DNA from: Halosimplex rubrum
GTDB taxonomy: Archaea; Halobacteriota; Halobacteria; Halobacteriales; Haloarculaceae
DNA length: 64,000 bases
Direction of reading: 5' to 3'
NCBI RefSeq assembly: GCF_013415885.1
Contig: NZ_CP058910.1
Coordinates: 1,488,001 to 1,552,000, forward strand
Made by a program: the position numbers and the translations under genes. The notes beneath the pieces were generated by a model. That model saw only the letters and a list, made by a program, of their open reading frames with translations. It was not told where the DNA came from and made no database searches. Shown piece after piece: positions 34,110-42,669 of the stretch; position 1 is the stretch's first letter, and the number at the start of each line of letters is the position of its first letter.

Positions 34110-36128
34110 ATGAGCGACAACGGCACACACGACGGCGCACAGACATCGAACGACGACGTATCGACCTCCGACTCGACAGGGAGCTTCTCCCGCCGGAGCG
34201 TCCTGAAGGCGACGGGGGCGGCCGCGGTCACGGCCGGCTTCGCCGAGGCCCTGACGGGCTCGGTCGCTGCGGTCGGGATCGACACCCCGCAGCTGCACCG
34301 CGACGGTAACAAGATCAAAGACCCCAGCGACAACGAGGTCATCCTCCGCGGGGTCAACATCGCCGACCCCGCCCGGCTGGCCCGCAGCTGGCGCGGCAAG
34401 GACTCCATGGGCGTCTTCGAGAAGGCGACCAGCACCGACGAGTCCGACGAGGGCGGCTGGTACAGCCGGATCATCCGGCTCCCGACCCAGCCCCAGGACA
34501 TCTCCAGCGCGTCGAACGACCTCAAGATGGTCCACGGCGACGACTGGGGCCCGCTCCTGCCCGGGCAGTTCGACGAGAGCGACATGGAGACGTACTTCTC
34601 GACGTACGTCGACCCCATCATCGACGCCGCCGAGGAGCAGGGGCTGTACGTGATGATCGACTATCACCGACACTTCCCCATCTTCCACCAGCCCCAGCAC
34701 GAGGAGGACCTGGGTGACTACCAGTGTGGGAACGAGTCGTTCCCCAACGACATCGGCTTCTGTGGCGAACGCGGCGTCCTCTGGAACTCCGAGGAGCAGG
34801 CCTCCGAACTCGACGGCTACACCGAGGAGTACGCGGAGGAGCTCGACCAGGAGCTGCACGACTACTGGAACTTCGTCGCGCCCCGCTACAGCGACCGCTC
34901 GCACGTCATCTACGACGTCTACAACGAGCCGACCGGTCCCTACGCCGGCGACTGGGGCACGCCCAACCGCGAGCCCAACGCCGGCGAGGACGCCGGCCAG
35001 GACACCGACGTGATGGCCCAGGAGTCCAAGCGCTACTGGGACATGTGGGTCGACCGAGCCCAGCCGTGGATCGACACGGTCCGCGAGCACGCCGACAACC
35101 TCCTGACCATCGGGTCGCCCCGCTGGAGCCAGTACACCTACTGGGCGCCCCAGAACGAGTTCCAGGGCGAGGACATCTGTTACTCGGGCCACGTCTACAC
35201 CCACGACGGCCTCCGGCCGCTGTCGGACTACTACGGGACGCCCGCCCAGGAGGTCCCCGTGTTCTTCAGCGAGTTCGGCTGGGCCGAGGGTGGCGGCAAG
35301 GACAACTTCTCGTTCCTCGAGGGCACGGCCGACGAGTACGCCGACGACTTCGAGTCGTTCATCGACGAGTACCCGGTCCACCCGATCTGCTGGAACTTCG
35401 ACCACACCTGGGAGCCCGCCTTCTTCCAGCACGACTCCAGCCAGGACGGGACCTGGGAGATCCACGACTACCAGTCCCGCCCCGGCCAGTGGTGGCAGGA
35501 CTACCTCGAACAGCACCGCAACGACGACCTGCCCAACCCCGACGAGAGCGACACCGAGACGGCGACGGCCACGCCGACTTCGACGCCGACGGCGACGCCG
35601 ACCGACGAGCCGAACACGCCGACGCCGACCGACGAGCCGAACACGCCGACGCCGACGGACACCCCGACGCCGACGGACGCGCCCGAGACGCCCACGGAGG
35701 GGATGACCGTCGACAACTACGACGGCGACCCCGGGTGGGACAGCCACCGCAACGATCTGGGCCAGTGGTGTGGCGCCGGCTCCTTCCAGAACGGCGGCGG
35801 CGAGGAGTCCGCGGGCGAGCTAATCTTGGAGTACGACAACGGCGGCTGGTTCCAGGAGCAGATCAACCAGGACATCAGCGACTACGACACGCTCGTGTTC
35901 ACCATCCGCGGCGCGAACGGTGGCGAGGAGTCCGAGGTGCTGTTCGACATGGGCGGGGTGCGGACCATGCTCTCGAACGTCACCGACGACTCCATCGGCA
36001 CGGGCGTGAGCGAGGTGCGCGTCGACATGGCGTCGGCGGGCATCGACCGCTCGTCGCCGTCCATCCGCTTGAACTTCTGGCAGGGCGGCAGTAGCACGCT
36101 CAGGATCAGCGGCATCCACCTGGAGTAA
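34110..36128 (+). CDS. Secreted GH5 cellulase-like enzyme, second paralogue
   Basis: A 672-residue protein. The Tat signal has Arg28-Arg29 (SFSRRSVLKATG). The GH5 domain (residues about 53-480) opens with IDTPQLHRDGNKIKDPS, close to its upstream neighbour, and carries the acid/base Glu273 in YNEPTGP and the nucleophile Glu388 in SEFGWAEGG. A Cys-containing insert (YQCGNESFPNDIGFCGERG) is specific to this copy and may form a disulphide. A Thr/Pro/Glu linker (about 487-530) precedes the shared module (about 532-672). It probably arose from its neighbour by duplication and shares the transcript. Confidence 0.88.
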   Translation: MSDNGTHDGAQTSNDDVSTSDSTGSFSRRSVLKATGAAAVTAGFAEALTGSVAAVGIDTPQLHRDGNKIKDPSDNEVILRGVNIADPARLARSWRGKDSMGVFEKATSTDESDEGGWYSRIIRLPTQPQDISSASNDLKMVHGDDWGPLLPGQFDESDMETYFSTYVDPIIDAAEEQGLYVMIDYHRHFPIFHQPQHEEDLGDYQCGNESFPNDIGFCGERGVLWNSEEQASELDGYTEEYAEELDQELHDYWNFVAPRYSDRSHVIYDVYNEPTGPYAGDWGTPNREPNAGEDAGQDTDVMAQESKRYWDMWVDRAQPWIDTVREHADNLLTIGSPRWSQYTYWAPQNEFQGEDICYSGHVYTHDGLRPLSDYYGTPAQEVPVFFSEFGWAEGGGKDNFSFLEGTADEYADDFESFIDEYPVHPICWNFDHTWEPAFFQHDSSQDGTWEIHDYQSRPGQWWQDYLEQHRNDDLPNPDESDTETATATPTSTPTATPTDEPNTPTPTDEPNTPTPTDTPTPTDAPETPTEGMTVDNYDGDPGWDSHRNDLGQWCGAGSFQNGGGEESAGELILEYDNGGWFQEQINQDISDYDTLVFTIRGANGGEESEVLFDMGGVRTMLSNVTDDSIGTGVSEVRVDMASAGIDRSSPSIRLNFWQGGSSTLRISGIHLE

Positions 36129-36545
36129 TCCGACGACCGCGGCGGTCGTCGGCGCCCGGGTCGGCCCGGACGCCGGGGGGCGACCACCGAGCGTTCGACA
36201 CGCGGACGGACCATGACAGGGAACGAGCACGCCGACGGGGACGACGGGAGACCGCGCGACCGCGGTACCGGGGGTACTGCGCCGGTCGCGCGGGCCGCAC
36301 CGACCGGACTGACCGTCGACGCCACCACCGCCGTCACGGCCGCGCTCTCGTGGTCGACGACGGCGCCGGCGAGGACCGACCACTACAGCGTCTATGTCGA
36401 CGGCACCAGGCGGGCCGAAACCGACCGGGGACGGACCCGCGCTCGCCGCGGTCGGGCGACACCGACCAGGGCGACCGAGCGACCGAGGAGCACAGCTAAC
36501 GGACCGACCGACGACGGGGCACGGCCCCGCGGCACACACGGACAC
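36129..36545. other. Spacer between the second GH5 gene and GH12, with an FN3-like remnant
   Basis: This is the only long gap (417 bases) inside the enzyme run. It contains no intact gene. An in-frame decayed fibronectin-like segment lies from about 36213 and is listed separately. No TATA box as clear as the one at 32099 is seen, so the downstream genes may still depend on read-through. Confidence 0.5.
36213..36545 (+). pseudogene. Decayed fibronectin type III-like segment upstream of GH12
   Basis: The frame is open and continuous with GH12. It reads PTGLTVDATTAVTAALSWST, then DHYSVYVDGTRRAET, and degenerates into Arg/Thr noise. Compare LSHYTVYLDGERVQE and LDHYVVSLDGSEDRT in the FN3 domains of the gene at 38045. 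The N-terminal half of an FN3 domain is thus recognisable but its C-terminal half is lost. An alternative is a longer GH12 protein starting at 36213, but then the Tat signal would be buried at about residue 153. Confidence 0.55.
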
Positions 36546-38048
36546 ATGACACGAGACGACGACACGACCGAACCGAGCGACGAACGCGCGGCCCCGCAGT
36601 CGAGCGAGGCCGAACCGACCGCACGGGGCGACGACCGCGCGGCCGACACGCCCCCGGGCGCCGCGAGCAGACGCAGCGTCCTCAAGGCGGGTGCCGCCCT
36701 CGGCGCCGGCGGCCTCGCCGTCGGGCTGGGCGACCGGGTGTCGGCGGCGAAGGTCGAGGAGATCTGCGACTCCAGCGACTACGGCGCCATCGAGGTCGCC
36801 GACGGGTTCTCGCTGATCGACAACCAGTGGGGCAACTCGGCGGCCGAGCAGTGCATCTGGCTCGACGAAGACGGCAGCTACGGCTACGACTTCGACGCCT
36901 CGGGCACCGGCGGCGGGATCAACTACCCGCAGGTGCTCGTCGGCACCAAGCCCTGGGGGTCGGACACCGGCGTCGCCGACTTCCCGGTGCGTCGGCGGAA
37001 CGTCGACGAGCTGACGATCGACGTCGAGGCCGACTACAGCGAGTCCGGCGGCGAGTGGGACTGGGCCGAGGAGTGGTGGCTGCTGGAGGAGCCCGTCGGC
37101 GAGGAGCCCGAGACCCACCAGTACGAGATCATGCTGCTGCTGGACTGGAACGACCAGCACGACCACGGCGGCGTCGAGGCCACGGGTCTCTGGACCGACC
37201 AGTACGGCAACACCGTCGACCACTGGGTGACCTACGGCGGCGGTGGCGGGACCAACGCGGAGTTCTACATCTTCCGGATCCAGGGCGGCCACGACGGCGG
37301 GAAGATCGACCTGAAACCGATCGTCGACTACCTCACCGACGAACACGGCGTCAGCAAGGACCTGTGGCTCTCCGGCATCGAACTCGGCAACGAGTACTGG
37401 CCCGGCTCGACCGGACAGACGACCTACGAGACCTTCGACGTGACCGTCAACGGCACTACTTACGCCAGCGGCTCCGGCGAGTCCGCGGACAACGGCGGCG
37501 ACACCGACACACCCACCCCTACCCAGCCGCCGACCGATACGCCGACGGACACGCCGACCGACGAACCGGACACACCCACGGACGATCCCGGGGGCGGCGA
37601 CGGCGGGGCGCCCGCCGACGCCCTCGTCGTGAACGACTACGACGGCGACCCGTCGTGGTCGGCCAGTCAGAACGATCTGGGCGAGTGGTGCGGCGCCGGG
37701 TCGTTCGAGAACGGAAGCGGCGAGGTCGTCGACGGCGCGCTCGTCTTAGAGTACGACAACGGCGGCTGGTTCCAGACGCAGATCAACCGCGACGTGAGCG
37801 ACTACGACGATCTGGTTCTGGGAATCAGCGGCGCGAACGGCGGGGAAGAATCGGAGGTGCTGTTCGACATGGGCGGCGTGCGGACCGTGCTCGCCGATGT
37901 CACCGACGACTCCATCGGGACGACCGCGAGCGATGTGCGCGTTGACCTGGCGTCGGCGGGCGTCGACCGCTCGTCGCCGTCGCTGCGACTGAACTTCTGG
38001 CAGGGCGGCAGTAGCACGCTGACCATCGAGGAGGTGCGTCTGGAATGA
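36546..38048 (+). CDS. Secreted GH12 endoglucanase-like enzyme with shared C-terminal module
   Basis: A 500-residue protein. The Tat signal has Arg42-Arg43 (ASRRSVLKAG). The GH12 jelly-roll domain (residues about 65-310) shows the Asn-x-Trp-Gly pattern (IDNQWGNSAAEQCIW), GGINYPQVLVGTKPWG, the likely nucleophile Glu194 in YEIMLLLDW, and the acid/base in the ELGNEYW segment, probably Glu283. A Thr/Pro/Asp linker precedes the shared module (about 358-500). GH12 enzymes cleave beta-1,4-glucan and related glucans. The ATG at 36546 is preferred over 36213 because it places the Tat motif normally. The stop overlaps the next start (ATGA). Confidence 0.87.
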   Translation: MTRDDDTTEPSDERAAPQSSEAEPTARGDDRAADTPPGAASRRSVLKAGAALGAGGLAVGLGDRVSAAKVEEICDSSDYGAIEVADGFSLIDNQWGNSAAEQCIWLDEDGSYGYDFDASGTGGGINYPQVLVGTKPWGSDTGVADFPVRRRNVDELTIDVEADYSESGGEWDWAEEWWLLEEPVGEEPETHQYEIMLLLDWNDQHDHGGVEATGLWTDQYGNTVDHWVTYGGGGGTNAEFYIFRIQGGHDGGKIDLKPIVDYLTDEHGVSKDLWLSGIELGNEYWPGSTGQTTYETFDVTVNGTTYASGSGESADNGGDTDTPTPTQPPTDTPTDTPTDEPDTPTDDPGGGDGGAPADALVVNDYDGDPSWSASQNDLGEWCGAGSFENGSGEVVDGALVLEYDNGGWFQTQINRDVSDYDDLVLGISGANGGEESEVLFDMGGVRTVLADVTDDSIGTTASDVRVDLASAGVDRSSPSLRLNFWQGGSSTLTIEEVRLE

Positions 38049-41020
38049 CGGACGAGTCATCGCCCGCCGACGCCTTCGACGGGACCAGCGAGGACGCCCG
38101 CGACGGCACCGCGACGGCGACCAGGCGGACAGCGTTGAAGACGATCGGCGCGGCGGCGGCCGGCGGGACGCTCCTGTCCGGCCGCGCGAGCGCGGGCGTG
38201 CCGACGCCCCGGCTGCACACCGACGGCAAGTGGATCCGCGATCCGCAGGGCAACGCGGTGCAGCTGCGCGGGATGGCGACCGCCGACCCCGCGTTCTACC
38301 GGCGTACCCACCCCAAGTCCTTCGAGGAGGTACTGCGGTGGGCGACCGACACCGAGCGGGGCTGGCACCCCAACGTCGTCCGCCTGCCGTTCACCCAGGA
38401 CAACGTCGCCCACTACGGCATCGACACCCTGATCTCCGAGTTCATCCGCCCTGCGGTGGACATTCTGGCCTCCCGAGACGTGTACGCGCTGGTAGACTTC
38501 CACCTCATCCGGCCCTACACGCAGGAAGCCACGGAGACGTACAACTCGGAGAACGAGGACACGCTCGACCCCATCGACGACGTGATGCGGAACTTCTGGA
38601 ACGCGGTCGCGCCGGAGTTTGCCGACGACGAGCACGTCGTCTACGAGCTGTTCAACGAGCCGACCCAGCCGACGATGTACGGCGACGACGAGGGCGCCTG
38701 GCAGACCTGGCGCGACGCGGCCCAGCCGTGGGTCGACCTCGTGCGCGGGCACGCGCCCGAGACGCCGATCGTCATCGGCTCGCCGCGATGGACCTCGGTG
38801 ACCCACATGGCGCCGGAGTACCCCTTCGAGGGGGAGAACCTGATCTACGCGGCCCACATCTACCCCGACAACGGCGCGCCCTCGGAGTTCGACCAGTACT
38901 ACGGCGAGCCGGCCAACGACGTGCCGGTCGTCGTCACGGAGTTCGGCTGGGACCCCGACGGCGGGAGCGTCGACCAGGGGACCACCTCCGGCTGGGGGGA
39001 GCCGTTCCGCCAGTGGGCGGAGGGCTACGCCAACATGGGCTGGATCTCCTGGTGTTTCGACGACTCGTGGGCGCCGACCTTCTTCGACTCGCCGGGCGAG
39101 GGCGCTGCCGAGCCCTGGACGCTCAAGACCGGCGCCGACCAGATGGGCGGGTACATCAAGACCTGGCTCGACGAGACGCAGTCCGACAGCGTCCCGGCGA
39201 GTCCCATCGACGACTCGATAGCGCCGCCGGCGCCGGCGAATCCGACGGTCTCGAACGCCACCGAGATCAGCGTCGACCTCTCGTGGGACGCGGTCACCGA
39301 CGAGGGCGAGGCCGGTCTCTCGCACTACACCGTCTATCTCGACGGCGAGCGGGTCCAGGAGGCACTGCCCGGCGCCACTACGACGACGGTCGCCGGGCTC
39401 TCGCCGGGGACGACCTACGAGTTCGCCGTCACCGCCGAGGACGACGCCGGCAACGAGTCCGACCCGGCGACCGTGGTCGCCGAGACGATCGCCCGCGACG
39501 CGGGGCAGTCGCCCTACAACGGCCCGCACACGCTGCCCGGGCGCGTCCAGGCCGAGGACTTCGACGAGGGCGGCCAGGGGGTCAGCTACTACGACACCAC
39601 CGCCGCCAACCAGGGCGGCGCTTCCTACCGCGACACGGCCGTCGACATCGGCACGTCGGCGAACACCGGCTACAACGTCGGCTACATCTCGACCGGCGAG
39701 TGGCTGGAGTACACCGTCCAGGTCGAGTCGGCGGGGTCGCGCACGACGCGGGTGAACGTCTCGGCCGGGTCTGGCGGCGGCGGGGCGCTCCGTATCTCAG
39801 TCGACGGCGAGACGCTGGCGACCCAGGACGTGTGGCAGACCGGCGGCTGGTCGAACTGGCAGACGATCCGCGTCGGCGACCTGGACCTGCCCGAAGGCGA
39901 GCACGTCGTCCGGGTCACCGCCGAGTCGGGCGCCTGGAACTTCGACTGGATCGAGTTCGGCGAGTCCGAGGGGAGCGCTGATACGACCGCCCCGCCGGCG
40001 CCGACGAATCTCTCGGTGACCGGGACGACCAGCACCTCCATCTCGGTCGACTGGGACGCCGTCACCGACACCGGCGGGAGCGGCCTCGAGAGCTACGCAG
40101 TCCACGTCGACGGCAGCGAGGTCCAGACGGTCGCCGCGGGGACTACCTCGGCGACGGTCGACGGGCTGTCGGCGGAGACGAGCTACACGGTCGCCGTCTC
40201 GGCGGTCGACGGCGCCGGCAACGAGTCGGCGATGACGAGCGCCTCAGCCACGACCGACGCCGCGGGCGACTCCACCGCGCCGTCGGCGCCCGCGAACCTC
40301 TCGGTGACGGGAACGTCGAGTTCGTCGGTGTCGGTCGGCTGGGACGCCGTCACCGATTCCGGCGGGAGCGGGCTGGACCACTACGTCGTTTCCCTCGACG
40401 GAAGCGAGGACCGGACGGTCGCGGCGGGCACCACGGCAGTCACCGTCGACGGGCTGTCGGCCGATAGCTCCTACGAGGTCGGCGTCGCGGCGGTCGACGG
40501 CGCGGGCAACGCCTCGGCGGTGGCGACCGTGACGGCGACGACCGACGCCAGCGACGACGGCGGCGGGAGCGACGGCGAGACGCCCGCCGACGCGATGGTC
40601 GTCGACGACTACGACGGCGATCCGGGCTGGTCGAGCCACCGCAACGACCTGGGGCAGTGGTGTGGCGCCGGGTCGTTCGCCAACGGCGGCGGCGAGGTCG
40701 AAGACGGCGCGCTCGTCCTCGAATACGACAACGGCGGCTGGTTCCAGGAGCAGATCAACGAGGACGTGTCGGGCTACTCGACGCTGGTGTTCGAGATCAG
40801 CGGTGCCTCGGGCGGCGAGGAGTCCGAGGTGCTGTTCGACATGGGCGGGGTGCGGACGATGCTCGCCAACGTCACCGACGACTCGATCGGCACGAGCACG
40901 AGCGACGTACGCGTCGACATGGAATCGGCGGGCGTCGACCGCTCGTCGCCCTCGGTGCGCTTGAACTTCTGGCAGGGCGGGGCCAGCACGCTCACGATCG
41001 AGGAGATACGGCTCGAATAG
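38045..41020 (+). CDS. Large secreted GH5 enzyme with FN3, CBM6 and shared module
   Basis: A 991-residue multidomain protein. The Tat signal has Arg27-Arg28 (TATRRTALKTIG). The GH5 domain (about 50-385) has the acid/base Glu205 in FNEPTQP and the nucleophile Glu299 in VTEFGWDPDGG. Then come FN3-1 (about 396-483), a CBM6-like domain (about 493-640; RVQAEDFDEGGQGVSYYDTT and STGEWLEYTV), FN3-2 (about 647-737), FN3-3 (about 743-833) and the shared module (about 847-991). FN3-2 and FN3-3 are nearly identical, a recent duplication. It likely binds and cleaves insoluble beta-glucan or hemicellulose. It has no TDEP linker; the FN3 domains do that job. Confidence 0.88.
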   Translation: MTDESSPADAFDGTSEDARDGTATATRRTALKTIGAAAAGGTLLSGRASAGVPTPRLHTDGKWIRDPQGNAVQLRGMATADPAFYRRTHPKSFEEVLRWATDTERGWHPNVVRLPFTQDNVAHYGIDTLISEFIRPAVDILASRDVYALVDFHLIRPYTQEATETYNSENEDTLDPIDDVMRNFWNAVAPEFADDEHVVYELFNEPTQPTMYGDDEGAWQTWRDAAQPWVDLVRGHAPETPIVIGSPRWTSVTHMAPEYPFEGENLIYAAHIYPDNGAPSEFDQYYGEPANDVPVVVTEFGWDPDGGSVDQGTTSGWGEPFRQWAEGYANMGWISWCFDDSWAPTFFDSPGEGAAEPWTLKTGADQMGGYIKTWLDETQSDSVPASPIDDSIAPPAPANPTVSNATEISVDLSWDAVTDEGEAGLSHYTVYLDGERVQEALPGATTTTVAGLSPGTTYEFAVTAEDDAGNESDPATVVAETIARDAGQSPYNGPHTLPGRVQAEDFDEGGQGVSYYDTTAANQGGASYRDTAVDIGTSANTGYNVGYISTGEWLEYTVQVESAGSRTTRVNVSAGSGGGGALRISVDGETLATQDVWQTGGWSNWQTIRVGDLDLPEGEHVVRVTAESGAWNFDWIEFGESEGSADTTAPPAPTNLSVTGTTSTSISVDWDAVTDTGGSGLESYAVHVDGSEVQTVAAGTTSATVDGLSAETSYTVAVSAVDGAGNESAMTSASATTDAAGDSTAPSAPANLSVTGTSSSSVSVGWDAVTDSGGSGLDHYVVSLDGSEDRTVAAGTTAVTVDGLSADSSYEVGVAAVDGAGNASAVATVTATTDASDDGGGSDGETPADAMVVDDYDGDPGWSSHRNDLGQWCGAGSFANGGGEVEDGALVLEYDNGGWFQEQINEDVSGYSTLVFEISGASGGEESEVLFDMGGVRTMLANVTDDSIGTSTSDVRVDMESAGVDRSSPSVRLNFWQGGASTLTIEEIRLE

Positions 41021-41099
41021 CGATGCGACGGACTCATCTCGGCTCTCGACCGCTCTCGCTTCGACGCGACGGCGGCCACAGGAGGGACTCCCGGAACAG

Positions 41100-42635
41100 A
41101 TGACAGCAAACGACCCGACACACGACACGGAGGAGTCACAGAACCGACCCGATCAGGCGCCGGCTCGAACGGCGGCCGACGACCAGCGCGCCGACCGATC
41201 GAGCGCGCTCTCCCGACGCGGCGTCCTGAAGACCGGTGCGGCGCTCGGCACGGGCGCACTCGCGGTCGGTCTGGGGGCGCAGGCGTCGGCGACCACGCCG
41301 ACGGACCCGTCGAACCTCGACCTGTATCTCCTGTTCGGCCAATCGAACATGGAGGGCCAGGGGACGATCGAACCGCAGGACCGGGAGACGAACGACCGGA
41401 TTCACGTCCTCGCGGACCTGGACTGTCCGAACCTCGAACGCGAGTACGGCGAGTGGTACCGCGCCGAACCCCCGCTCAACCGATGCTACGGGAACCTGGG
41501 TCCGGGGGATTACTTCGCGAAGACCATGATCGACGAGGTGCCCGAGGACAGGGGTATCGGCCTCGTCCCGGCGGCCGTCAGCGGAGCCGACATCAAGCTC
41601 TTCCAGAAGGGCGCGCCTATCGGACGAAACGGTCGCGACATCCCCTCGCAGTTCGACGGCGCCTACCAGTGGATGAGAGACCTCGCCGAGACGGCCCAGG
41701 AAGCCGGGACGTTCAAGGGCATCCTGTTCCACCAGGGCGAGACCGACACGGCAGACCAGCAGTGGACGGGCGACGTCCAGGGCATCGTCCAGAACCTCCG
41801 TTCCGACCTGGGGATCGGGACGGTCCCGTTCCTGGCCGGAGAGATGCTCTACGACTCCCAGGGCGGGTGCTGTGGTGCGCACAACTCCGAAGTCAACGAA
41901 CTCCCCGACGTGATCGCGAACGCCCACGTCGTTTCGGCCCAGGGGCTCGAAGGCCAGGACAACGCTCACTTCACCGCCGAAGCCTACCGGGAACTCGGCC
42001 GGCGCTACGCCGAGGAGATGCTCCGGCACGTCGACCCCGGCGGTGGTCCCGCGACCGGCACCCCCACGCCGACGGACGAACCGGAGACACCCACACCGAC
42101 CGACGAGCCCGAAACGCCCACATCGACGGACGAACCGGAGACGCCCACGTCCACCGACGAACCCGAGACGCCCACGCCGACGGACACGCCGGCGGCGGAC
42201 GCGATGGTCGTCGACGACTACGACGGCGATCCGGGCTGGTCGAGCCACCGCAACGACCTGGGGCAGTGGTGTGGCGCCGGGTCGTTCGCCAACGGGGGCG
42301 GCGAGGTCGTCGACGGCGCGCTGGTGCTGGAGTACGACAACGGCGGCTGGTTCCAGACGCAGATCAACCAGTCCGTCGAGGAGTACTCGACGCTGGTGTT
42401 CGAGGTCAGCGGCGCGGACGGCGGCGAGGAGTCCGAGGTGCTGTTCGACATGGGCGGGGTGCGGACGCTGCTCTCGAACGTCACCGACGACTCCGTCGGG
42501 ACGAGCACGTCGGAGGTGCGCGTCGACCTGGCGTCGGCGGGCATCGACCGCTCTGTGGGGGATCTCTCGGTGCGGCTCAACTTCTGGCAGGGCGGTAGCA
42601 GCGTCCTCGCGATCGGGGAGATACGGCTCGAATAG
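41100..42635 (+). CDS. Secreted CE6/SASA-type acetylesterase with shared module
   Basis: A 511-residue protein. The Tat signal has Arg39-Arg40 (LSRRGVLKTG). The SGNH-type esterase domain (about 70-320) has LLFGQSNMEGQG, with nucleophile Ser82, and the late Asp287-x-x-His290 in DNAHFTAEAY. A central FKGILFHQGETD block is typical of carbohydrate esterase family 6 and sialate acetylesterase-like proteins. It would remove acetyl groups from xylan or another polymer and so assist the GH10 enzyme. A TDEPET linker precedes the shared module (about 367-511). Confidence 0.87.
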   Translation: MTANDPTHDTEESQNRPDQAPARTAADDQRADRSSALSRRGVLKTGAALGTGALAVGLGAQASATTPTDPSNLDLYLLFGQSNMEGQGTIEPQDRETNDRIHVLADLDCPNLEREYGEWYRAEPPLNRCYGNLGPGDYFAKTMIDEVPEDRGIGLVPAAVSGADIKLFQKGAPIGRNGRDIPSQFDGAYQWMRDLAETAQEAGTFKGILFHQGETDTADQQWTGDVQGIVQNLRSDLGIGTVPFLAGEMLYDSQGGCCGAHNSEVNELPDVIANAHVVSAQGLEGQDNAHFTAEAYRELGRRYAEEMLRHVDPGGGPATGTPTPTDEPETPTPTDEPETPTSTDEPETPTSTDEPETPTPTDTPAADAMVVDDYDGDPGWSSHRNDLGQWCGAGSFANGGGEVVDGALVLEYDNGGWFQTQINQSVEEYSTLVFEVSGADGGEESEVLFDMGGVRTLLSNVTDDSVGTSTSEVRVDLASAGIDRSVGDLSVRLNFWQGGSSVLAIGEIRLE

Positions 42636-42669
42636 CGCGCGAACCGGACCAAAGGCACACACGGAACCC

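Noticed and set aside
34020-35747. Long minus-strand open frames opposite the GH5, GH12, CE6 and GH10 genes
   Set aside because: They are antisense mirrors of strongly conserved plus-strand enzymes, have Arg/Val-rich composition without family motifs, and arise from the high GC content.
36213-36545. Upstream start that would make the GH12 protein 611 residues
   Set aside because: It would leave the twin-arginine signal more than 150 residues from the N-terminus; all neighbours have it within the first 45.
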